Shown here piece by piece: positions 8,270 through 14,700 of a stretch of 14,700 nt of DNA. The notes below the pieces were generated by a model, which worked only from the letters and a program-made list of their open reading frames with translations, made no database searches and was not told the origin of the DNA. This DNA comes from an uncultured Lachnospiraceae bacterium. Its GTDB lineage: Bacteria > Bacillota > Clostridia > Lachnospirales > Lachnospiraceae. The stretch spans positions 1 through 14,700 of the forward strand of contig CAJTYN010000067.1 in assembly GCA_910584115.1 (NCBI GenBank). The letters are read 5' to 3'. Within the stretch, counting starts at the first letter, position 1. The number at the start of each line of letters is the position of its first letter. Both the position numbers and the translations under genes were made by a program.

Positions 8270-9253
8270 GTGAGCAAGATCTTACAAGTGAAAAATCTAT
8301 CTGTCCATTTCGACACACACGCCGGGAAGATCCAGGCAGTCCGGGACGTCTCCTTCGGCATCCGCGAGAAGAAAGTCACAGCGATCGTGGGGGAATCCGG
8401 CTGCGGGAAATCCGTCACCGCCAAGACCATCATGGGGCTGATCCAAAGGCCGGGCGTGATCGCCGAGGAGAGCAGGATCTTCTTCCAGGGAGAGGACATC
8501 CTGACATACACCGAAAAACAGTGGGAGGACTACCGGGGGCAGAGATGCTCCATCGTCTTCCAGGACGCCCTGACGGCGTTAAATCCCACCATGAACATCG
8601 GAAAGCAGATCACAGAGAAGATACGGGTCCACCGCAGGACGAGCAGGCAGGAAGCCTGGCAGGAAGGGATCCGCATGCTGGAGCAGGTAGGCATCCCAGG
8701 CGCCGCCATGCGCATGAGACAATATCCCCATGAATTTTCCGGCGGCATGCGCCAGAGAGCGATGATCGCGATCGCGCTGACCCTGCACCCGCAGCTTCTG
8801 ATCGCCGACGAGCCGACGACGGCCCTGGATGTGACCATCCAGGCAGATATCCTGGAGATGATGAAAGAGATCCAGAAAGAGCAGGGCATGACGATCATCC
8901 TGATCACCCATGACCTGGGGATCGTGGCAGATTTCGCGCAGGACATCATCGTCATGTACGCGGGAAAGATCGTGGAAAAAGGGAGCGCCGAGGATATCTT
9001 CTACCATCCGGCCCATCCATACACGGAAGCGCTGCTGCGTGCAGTGCCGCGGCTCGATATCCTGGGTGGGCAGCTGGAGACGATCGAGGGGGCGCCGCCC
9101 AATATGGCCGCACCGCCGACCGGCTGTCCATTTGCAGACAGATGCAAGAAGAGACTGCCTGTCTGCGAGACGAGATCACCACAGGAGACGGAGCTGGCCG
9201 AAGGGCATCAGGTCTTCTGCTGGCTGCAAGGGGGGAACGACGATGACAGATAA
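8270..9253 (+). CDS. dppD: ABC importer ATPase, DppD/OppD type
   Basis: One of two cytoplasmic ATPases that power the importer. Walker A GESGCGKS (41-48), Q-loop VFQD (96-99), signature FSGGMRQR (156-163), Walker B LLIADEP (176-182) and the H-loop His214 are all intact. The C-terminal oligopeptide/dipeptide transporter extension carries Cys286, Cys292, Cys299 and Cys317 (PTGCPFADRC pattern). In related DppD/DppF proteins this binds a 4Fe-4S cluster. It starts with GTG, 8 bases after a strong AGAGGAGG-type site (8254-8261). Length is 327 residues. It overlaps the next gene by 11 bases. Confidence 0.93.
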   Translation: MSKILQVKNLSVHFDTHAGKIQAVRDVSFGIREKKVTAIVGESGCGKSVTAKTIMGLIQRPGVIAEESRIFFQGEDILTYTEKQWEDYRGQRCSIVFQDALTALNPTMNIGKQITEKIRVHRRTSRQEAWQEGIRMLEQVGIPGAAMRMRQYPHEFSGGMRQRAMIAIALTLHPQLLIADEPTTALDVTIQADILEMMKEIQKEQGMTIILITHDLGIVADFAQDIIVMYAGKIVEKGSAEDIFYHPAHPYTEALLRAVPRLDILGGQLETIEGAPPNMAAPPTGCPFADRCKKRLPVCETRSPQETELAEGHQVFCWLQGGNDDDR

Positions 9254-10205
9254 TGCAGACCGCTTATTGGAAGTGCGCGGATTAAAAAAATATTTTAAAG
9301 TGGGAAAAAATAAGATCTTGAAGGCCGTCGATGATGTATCCTTCTCGATCCGCCAGGGGGAGACACTGGGCGTCGTAGGGGAATCCGGCTGCGGGAAGAC
9401 CACCTGCGGGCGCACCTGCCTGGGGATCTACCCAAAGACAGACGGACAGGTACTGTACCGGGGAGAAGACGTACACGCCATGGATAAAAAGAGCAGGCAG
9501 AGCTTTACCAAACAGGCCCAGATCATCTTCCAGGACCCCTATGCCTCCTTAGACCCCAAGATGAAAGTCCAGGAGATCATCGCGGAAGGCATCCGCGCCC
9601 ATGGGATGGCAAAAAATGAGGCCGAGATCAGGGAGCGGGTGGAAGGACTCCTGGCCACGGTGGGATTGGATCCGGCCTACGGCAGCCGTTATGTGCATGA
9701 GTTCTCCGGCGGGCAGCGGCAGCGGATCGGGATCGCCCGGGCACTGGCGGTGGAACCGGCATTCATCGTCTGCGACGAGCCGATCTCCGCTCTGGACGTC
9801 TCGATCCAGGCCCAGATCGTCAATCTCCTGGAACGGCTCCAAAGAGAACGGGGGCTGACCTACATGTTCATCGCCCATGACCTGTCCATGGTCAGACACA
9901 TCTCCGATCGGGTGATGGTCATGTACCTAGGGAAGATCATGGAAATCACCACGGCGGACCAGCTCTATGACAGCCCCCGGCATCCCTACACCCAGGCGCT
10001 CTTATCGGCGATCCCGATCCCGGATCCCCGGGTGGAGGCAGCCAAAGTGCGGATCCGCATGGACGGGGAGATCCCAAGCCCCATCGACCCGCCGAGAGGA
10101 TGCCGGTTCCAGAACAGATGCCCCTACGCAGAGCAGAGATGCCGGGAACAGGAACCTGGATTGAGAGAAGTCGGAGATGAACATTTTGTGGCATGCCATC
10201 TGTGA
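9243..10205 (+). CDS. dppF: ABC importer ATPase, DppF/OppF type
   Basis: Second ATPase of the importer. Walker A GESGCGKTT (46-54), Q-loop FQDP (96-99), signature FSGGQRQR (154-161), Walker B FIVCDEP (174-180) and His212 are complete. The C-terminal extension has Cys287, Cys293, Cys300 and Cys318 (PRGCRFQNRC), the probable 4Fe-4S site. The frame is open further upstream (to 8910), but that part lies inside the dppD-like gene and translates to non-family sequence. The ATG at 9243 starts exactly at the family N-terminus (MTDNADRLLEVRGLKKYF), after AAGGGGGG. Length is 320 residues. It is last in the importer operon; no clear terminator follows. Confidence 0.93.
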   Translation: MTDNADRLLEVRGLKKYFKVGKNKILKAVDDVSFSIRQGETLGVVGESGCGKTTCGRTCLGIYPKTDGQVLYRGEDVHAMDKKSRQSFTKQAQIIFQDPYASLDPKMKVQEIIAEGIRAHGMAKNEAEIRERVEGLLATVGLDPAYGSRYVHEFSGGQRQRIGIARALAVEPAFIVCDEPISALDVSIQAQIVNLLERLQRERGLTYMFIAHDLSMVRHISDRVMVMYLGKIMEITTADQLYDSPRHPYTQALLSAIPIPDPRVEAAKVRIRMDGEIPSPIDPPRGCRFQNRCPYAEQRCREQEPGLREVGDEHFVACHL

Positions 10206-10361
10206 AGATATGGCAAAGATCTGGCGGGAAATTATGCAATCTGAGGCAGTCGATCCGGCAAAAAAACACAGTTTCTTAAAAAATTCACAAATTTCTATAT
10301 ACAAATCGTTAGATTTATGTTAGTATCATTAATAAAGACATGATATTACAGCATTATCATT

Positions 10362-10381
10362 AAGATCATCATAATGATCTT
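10362..10381. promoter_or_regulatory. Perfect hairpin/operator-like palindrome in the serS leader
   Basis: AAGATCAT (10362-10369) and ATGATCTT (10374-10381) form a perfect 8-bp inverted repeat with a 4-base loop, 21 bases before the serS start. There is no T tract after it, so it is not an intrinsic terminator. It could be a protein-binding site or an RNA hairpin; GATCTT (10376-10381) can alternatively pair with AAGATC (10390-10395), which contains the weak ribosome-binding site. The rest of the 10206-10402 gap is AT-rich, with possible but poor promoter boxes around 10270-10330 and no T-box consensus. Confidence 0.4.
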
Positions 10382-10402
10382 TGACATGGAAGATCTTATC
10401 AT

Positions 10403-11650
10403 ATGTTAGATATACAACGGATCCGGCGGCATCCAAGACAGGTCCAGGAGAATTTTGACAGGAGAGGTGCGGACATCTCAGTGGAGGGGATCCTCCGGCT
10501 GGATGAGGAGAAGCTGCGGCTGCAGACAGACCTGCAGGAGAGGACGCATGAGAAGAACCTTTTATCAAAAGAAGTGGCCGCCCGCAAAAAACAGGGGGCA
10601 GATGCAGAGGATCTGCTGCTGTCGATCCGTGATATAGACGAGAAGATCCGCGATCTGGAAGGTGTCTTTCGTTCAAGAGCAGAGTGGCTGCAGGATATCC
10701 TGTCCCGTCTGCCCAATCTGCTGGACGACGACGTGCCTGAGACTGCTGAGATCTTATATCATTTTAAAGAAAAGCCCGTATTCGGCTTCCAGCCCAAGAG
10801 CCATATCGAATTGTGCAGGAGACATGGACTGATCGATTATGAGACGGCGGCCGATCTTATGGGCAGCGGCTACTGGATCTACCGGGGCGCTGGGGCGAGG
10901 CTTGAATGGGCGCTGTTGAATTTCTGTCTGGAGGAGAACCAGAAGGCCGGATATGAGATGGTGATGCTCCCGCCTGTGGCGCGGGAGATCTGCGGTTTTG
11001 GCGCCGGGCAGTTTCCCAAGTTCGAGGAAGACGCCTATAAGATCCAGGGCAGCGGACAGTTTTTGATCCCCACGGCGGAGACGGTACTGGTCAACCTGCA
11101 CCGGGGAAAGATCTTAAAAGAGACAGACCTGCCGCTCAAGTACACCTCCTATACCTCCTGTTTCCGCAGGGAGGGGAGCAGGGATGTGAGCGAGCGGGGG
11201 ATGATCCGGGGACATCATTTTAATAAAGTGGAAAACGTACAGTTCGTGACGAGAGAACAGTCCGACCAGGCCTTTGAGGAGATCTTGAGGCAGTCGGAGC
11301 GGCTGATGCAGAAACTGGATCTGCATTACAGGGTCGTACGGGTGGCGGCGGGAGACTGCAGCGCGGCCATGGCGAAGACCTATGATATCGAAGTGTGGCT
11401 TCCCGCGGAACGGGTCTACAAGGAAGTCAGTTCCATCTCCAACGCCCGGGATTACCAGGCGAGACGGACGGACACCCGTTACAGGGACGAAAAGGGCAAG
11501 CTTCACTATGCCCACACGTTAAACGGTTCCGGGCTGGCCACCAGCAGGTTGTTCGCGGCGATCCTGGAACAGGGACAGGATGTGGAGGACGGCAGGATCA
11601 AGATCCCGGAAGTGCTGGGACCATGGATGGGCAGCGATCTGTATCTATAG
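10403..11650 (+). CDS. serS: Divergent seryl-tRNA synthetase (class II)
   Basis: It would attach serine to tRNA-Ser, and to tRNA-Sec as the first step of selenocysteine synthesis. Residues 1-110 are the N-terminal tRNA-binding domain with a long coiled-coil arm (about 30-100). The catalytic core has the serine-site TAE (224-226), motif 2 (C253-F-R-R to F273, then Glu277) and motif 3 (N374-GSGLATSR-L). The region D328-IEVWLPAERVYKEVSSISN and Q352-ARR are conserved. Compared with standard bacterial SerRS (from memory, B. subtilis type) the motif 2 loop reads REGSRDVSERGMIRGHHF instead of EAGSAGRDTRGLIRQHQF and is about one residue shorter. The linker before the core is also shorter, and SSCSN is SSISN. 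It is probably catalytically intact, and likely an extra copy rather than the housekeeping enzyme (not testable here). The ribosome-binding site is weak (GGAAG, 10 bases before ATG). The gene lies 146 bases before a selenoprotein gene. Confidence 0.9.
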   Translation: MLDIQRIRRHPRQVQENFDRRGADISVEGILRLDEEKLRLQTDLQERTHEKNLLSKEVAARKKQGADAEDLLLSIRDIDEKIRDLEGVFRSRAEWLQDILSRLPNLLDDDVPETAEILYHFKEKPVFGFQPKSHIELCRRHGLIDYETAADLMGSGYWIYRGAGARLEWALLNFCLEENQKAGYEMVMLPPVAREICGFGAGQFPKFEEDAYKIQGSGQFLIPTAETVLVNLHRGKILKETDLPLKYTSYTSCFRREGSRDVSERGMIRGHHFNKVENVQFVTREQSDQAFEEILRQSERLMQKLDLHYRVVRVAAGDCSAAMAKTYDIEVWLPAERVYKEVSSISNARDYQARRTDTRYRDEKGKLHYAHTLNGSGLATSRLFAAILEQGQDVEDGRIKIPEVLGPWMGSDLYL

Positions 11651-11727
11651 GATATCATTTATAGACTTTTGTGATGTGCGTGGTCATATAGGAGAAAGAG
11701 AGGCGATAAGATGTATAAGAGATATGA

Positions 11728-11744
11728 ACGGGAGTCAATCCCGT
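11728..11744 (+). other. Short perfect hairpin upstream of the formate dehydrogenase gene
   Basis: ACGGGA (11728-11733) and TCCCGT (11739-11744) pair around a 5-base loop. No T tract follows. It lies in the 146-base gap between serS and the formate dehydrogenase gene. It may be a leader hairpin or an operator. No convincing promoter is visible in the gap, so read-through from serS is possible. Confidence 0.4.
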
Positions 11745-11796
11745 AAGATCCTAAAATGTTTTATTAGCAACAAAAATCCAAAAAGGAGGAGATACG

Positions 11797-14562
11797 ATGA
11801 TCAAAGTGAGCATCGATGGGATCGTTGTAGAAGTCGAACAAGGCTCTACGATCTTAGAGGCAGCTAAAGTTGCCGGTGTAGAGATCCCAACATTATGTTA
11901 TCTAAAAGATGTCACTCCTGAAGCATCTTGCCGTATGTGTATGGTCGAGATCGAAGGAATGCCCAAGTTAGTCACAGCATGTTCATTCCCTGCTGCTGAC
12001 GGGAACGTAGTCCACACGAGGACTGAGAGGGTAGTGAAAGCCAGGAGAGGCGTCCTTGAATTGTTGATGAGCAATCATAAGACAGATTGCTTCTCATGTC
12101 CGCAGAATGGTATGTGTAAACTGCAGGATCTCTGCTTCGAGTATGGCGTGAAGGACGTGCCTTTTGAAGGGGTTGAAAAACCGATCGACGATTCAAACAA
12201 GTTCTTTACATATGACCCGAATCTGTGTATCCTCTGCCATAGGTGCGTGAACACATGTCAGAAACGTACCTGCCGCGGATCCATCGATACGACACAGCGT
12301 GGATTCAAGTCTGTGATCAGTCCGGCAATGGGTATGGACTGGGCAGACAGCAACTGTGAATCTTGTGGTAACTGCGTACAGGCTTGTCCGACAGGCGCAC
12401 TCACCATGAAAAAACAGAAGACATACCGTCATTGGGACGTTGAAAAAGTCCTCACCACATGTCCGCATTGTGCGACTGGATGCCAATATTACGTATATGT
12501 AAAGGATAATAAAGTCGTAGACGTGGAAGCAGCAGACGGCCCGTCCAACAGAGGCCTGCTGTGTGTGAAAGGGCGTTCCGCATCCTTTGACTTCGCGCAG
12601 AGCGATGACAGGATCACCACACCACTCATCAAGGACAGGGCGACTGGCGAATTTAAAGAAGCTAGTTGGGATGAAGCCCTGGACTTAGTAGCATCGAAAT
12701 TTACAGAGCTTAAAAATACATATGGAGGTCAGGCGCTGGCAGGTTTTGCTTGCTCACGTTCAACCAACGAGGACATCTACATGCTCCAAAAGATGACCCG
12801 GGTTGCGTTTGAGTCAAACAATACCGATAACTGCGCGCGCGTTTGACATGCACCTACTGTTGCCGGTCTGGCAATGACGTTAGGTTCTGGTGCTATGACA
12901 AACACCATCGAAGATATCACACATGATTCAGATGTGATCTTATTGTGCGGCTCCAACCCTGAAGAGGCCCATCCGGTCATCGGTATGCAGGTACGTCAGG
13001 CAGTTGCGAGAGGCGCGAAGCTCATCGTAGTCGATCCTCGTGAGATAGACCTTGCAAAGAAAGCAGCGATCCACCTGAAACTGAAACCAGGTACGAACGT
13101 TGCATTTGCAAATGGTATGATGAACGTCTTCATCGAAGAAGGCTTGATCGACAAAGAATTTATCGCTAATAGAACAGAAGGATTTGAAGAACTGGCTGAG
13201 ATTGTGAAGGATTACACACCTGAAAAAGTCGGTGAGATATGCCACATCGATCCAGAAGACTTAAGGGCAGCCGCCCGTCTGTATGCAAAAGCTGACCGTG
13301 CTCCGATCATGTACTGCCTGGGTGTCACAGAACATCACACAGGTACAGAAGGTGTTATGTCCATGTCCAACATGGCCATGATGGTCGGAAAGCTGGGTAA
13401 GGCAGGCTGCGGCGTGAACCCCATCCGTGGACAGAACAACGTGCAGGGTGCCTGCGATATGGGTGCTCAGCCAAACGTATATACAGGTTATCAGAAGGTC
13501 GCAGATGCGGCTGTCACAGAGAAATTCGAGAAGGCTTGGGGCGTAGACCTGAAACACTTACAGCCCGGAAGGATGGCAACGGAATGTTTCCATGACATGA
13601 TCGACGGCAAGATCAAAGGTCTGTTCATCTTCGGTGAGGATCCGGTCGTGACAGATCCGGATACGAACCACGTGATCAAAGCTCTGACGAGCCTGGATTT
13701 CTTAGTCGTGGACGAGTTGTTCATGACAGAGACAGCGAAGTATGCCGATGTGATCTTACCAGGCCGTTCCTATCTGGAAAAAGAAGGTACGTTCTCGAAT
13801 ACAGAGCGCCGCGTACAGAGAGTGCGCAAAGCCATCGAGATCGCAGGCACTAAACCAGATACAGAGATCTTCTCACTGATCATGCAGAAGATGGGCTATG
13901 ACCAGCCGATCCTCACTCCTGCCGAGATCATGGATGAGATCGCGTCCGTCACTCCATCATTCGCAGGCATCAGCCATGAGAGGCTGGACAGCGCGGAAGT
14001 CGGCGGCAGAGGTCTGCAGTGGCCTTGTACGGCGAAAGATCATCCGGGCACTCCGATCATGCATGTGGGTAAATTTGCAAGAGGCTTGGGCTACTTCTAT
14101 CCAGCGAAGTACCAGCCGTCCACACAGCAGGTATCCGAAGAATATCCGTTCATCATGATCACTGGCCGTGTACTCTATCATTACAATGCCTGTGCCATGA
14201 CCGCACGGACGCCTGAGATCAATGAACTCTCCGGCAGCTCCTTCATCGAGATCAACACCGAAGACGCGAAAGCTCTCGGGATCGAAGAAGGCGACAAAGT
14301 ATATGTATCTTCCCCACATGGACGTATCGCATCCTGGGCAAGAGTATCCGGCAAGACGAGCAAGGGCGAAGTTTGGATGCCATTCCATTTCTTAGACGGT
14401 AACTCAAACTGGCTGGTAGGCGACCACTTGGATGATTTCTCCAAGACACCTGAGTATAAGGTGACCGCCGTCCAGGTAGAAAAAGCCACCGAAGAAAAGG
14501 AATGCTGCCAGTATATGGAAGTACCGAATATCGTACGCAAAAAAAAGGCTAAAATGTTTTGA
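11797..14562 (+). CDS. fdhA: Selenocysteine-containing formate dehydrogenase, catalytic subunit with NuoG-like Fe-S domains
   Basis: This oxidises formate or, in acetogens, reduces CO2 to formate, the first step of the Wood-Ljungdahl methyl branch, using a W/Mo-bis-pterin cofactor in the cytoplasm. The frame reads through UGA at 12844-12846 as selenocysteine 350 (context CARV-U-HAPTVAGLA, the formate dehydrogenase active-site signature), giving 921 residues. In order: 2Fe-2S domain (Cys34, 45, 48, 62), His94-Cys98-Cys101-Cys107 4Fe-4S site, two ferredoxin clusters (Cys144/147/150/154 and 187/190/193/197), the molybdopterin-domain 4Fe-4S site (Cys222, 225, 229, 256), the catalytic domain, and a C-terminal cofactor-binding domain. 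This extended N-terminus is known from NAD(P)- or ferredoxin-linked and bifurcating clostridial enzymes. The start has a strong AGGAGG. Codon use is more A/T-ending than in the upstream genes. The molybdenum/tungsten choice is not visible. Confidence 0.95.
12844..12876 (+). promoter_or_regulatory. Sec UGA codon with bacterial SECIS hairpin
   Basis: The UGA (12844-12846) is followed by a hairpin: TGTTGCC (12858-12864) pairs with GGCAATG (12870-12876, two G-U pairs at the base). The loop is GGTCT (12865-12869). There are 18 bases between UGA and the loop. The same loop and spacing occur, as I recall it, in E. coli fdhF, where SelB binds the apical loop. This tells the ribosome to insert selenocysteine rather than stop. 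Confidence 0.93.
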
Positions 14563-14577
14563 TCATAAAAAATGATC
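14561..14577 (+). other. Small hairpin at the end of the formate dehydrogenase gene
   Basis: GATCAT (14561-14566) and ATGATC (14572-14577) pair perfectly around an A5 loop, beginning inside the stop codon. It is A/T-rich and not followed by a T run, and it shares its last base with the larger hairpin that follows. Confidence 0.45.
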
Positions 14578-14612
14578 CTGGGGTGTCGGTGTCCTGACAG
14601 CGGCGCCCCGGG
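14577..14612 (+). other. Strong GC-rich intergenic hairpin (processing site or partial terminator)
   Basis: A 12-bp uninterrupted stem (14577-14588 with 14601-14612, three G-U pairs) encloses a 12-base loop. No T tract follows, so an intrinsic terminator of the usual type is not supported. Its place between the formate dehydrogenase gene and the next gene suits an mRNA stability or processing element that sets unequal subunit levels. Confidence 0.55.
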
Positions 14613-14648
14613 TATCCAGTTCATGTGGAATAAGGAGGGTATTATAAA

Positions 14649-14700
14649 ATGAGTGACGAAAGAATCAACATTCCTTATAGGGGAACACCAGAGCAGGAAA
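14649..14700 (+). CDS. Start of a downstream gene, truncated by the window (product not recognised)
   Basis: An ATG with a good Shine-Dalgarno (AAGGAGGG, 14632-14639) opens a frame of 17 codons, reading MSDERINIPYRGTPEQE, to the window end. Too little is present to name it. Its position directly after a formate dehydrogenase subunit with NuoG-like Fe-S domains makes an electron-transfer partner (NuoE- or NuoF-like) or a maturation factor plausible; that is context only. Confidence 0.6.
   Translation, partial: MSDERINIPYRGTPEQE

Noticed and set aside
8910..9242. Longer N-terminus for the second ATPase
   Set aside because: This stretch lies inside the first ATPase gene and translates to Arg/Ser-rich sequence unlike the family; the ATG at 9243 starts at the family N-terminus.
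10206..10402. T-box leader upstream of serS
   Set aside because: No T-box consensus or terminator/antiterminator pair is visible.
11651..11796. tRNA-Sec gene between serS and the formate dehydrogenase gene
   Set aside because: Only a 6-bp hairpin is present; there is no acceptor stem, T-arm consensus or long variable arm.
12844..12876. Nonsense mutation or pseudogene in the formate dehydrogenase gene
   Set aside because: The UGA lies at the known Sec position, with a matching SECIS hairpin and intact motifs on both sides.
1..14700. CRISPR arrays, insertion sequences, phage genes or attachment sites
   Set aside because: No regularly spaced repeats, transposase or integrase motifs, or flanking direct repeats were seen.

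Overview
The window looks like part of the chromosome of an anaerobic, acetogen-like Firmicute (Clostridia; perhaps a Lachnospiraceae or Eubacteriaceae relative). The grounds are strong Shine-Dalgarno sites, a lipoprotein-type substrate-binding protein, corrinoid-dependent methyl-transfer genes of the sort found in acetogens and methylotrophic anaerobes, and a selenocysteine-containing formate dehydrogenase. The species cannot be named from sequence alone. All genes lie on the + strand.

Layout. Bases 1-189 hold a terminator for an upstream gene and a near-consensus sigma-70 promoter. Bases 190-4632 form a tight four-gene operon: a B12-binding corrinoid protein, a UroD/MtaA-family methyltransferase with the complete H-x-C...C zinc site, a ferredoxin-ASKHA ATPase of the corrinoid-reactivation type (RACo-like), and a second, shorter UroD-family protein with a C-x-C site and an apparent CTG start. 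Bases 4663-10205 hold a complete peptide/nickel-type (family 5) ABC importer with its own promoter: lipoprotein binding protein, two permeases and two ATPases. A terminator-like hairpin sits between the binding-protein gene and the permeases. Bases 10403-11650 encode a divergent seryl-tRNA synthetase. Bases 11797-14562 encode a 921-residue formate dehydrogenase read through an in-frame UGA (12844-12846) that sits directly before a bacterial SECIS hairpin. A conventional caller would split it into two ORFs. A further gene starts at 14649 and runs off the window.

How the genes may work together (inference). The importer could bring in a methylated or methoxylated compound. The UroD-family proteins and the corrinoid protein would remove its methyl group, with the ATPase restoring cobalt that has oxidised to Co(II). 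Methyl groups would then enter the tetrahydrofolate branch of the Wood-Ljungdahl pathway, whose CO2/formate end is the formate dehydrogenase. No methyl-THF methyltransferase and no MttB-, MtaB- or MtmB-type methyltransferase is visible, so the substrate is unknown and the two UroD proteins are the only candidates for demethylase. SerRS charges tRNA-Sec with serine before its conversion to selenocysteine, so a variant SerRS beside a selenoprotein gene is the other notable arrangement.
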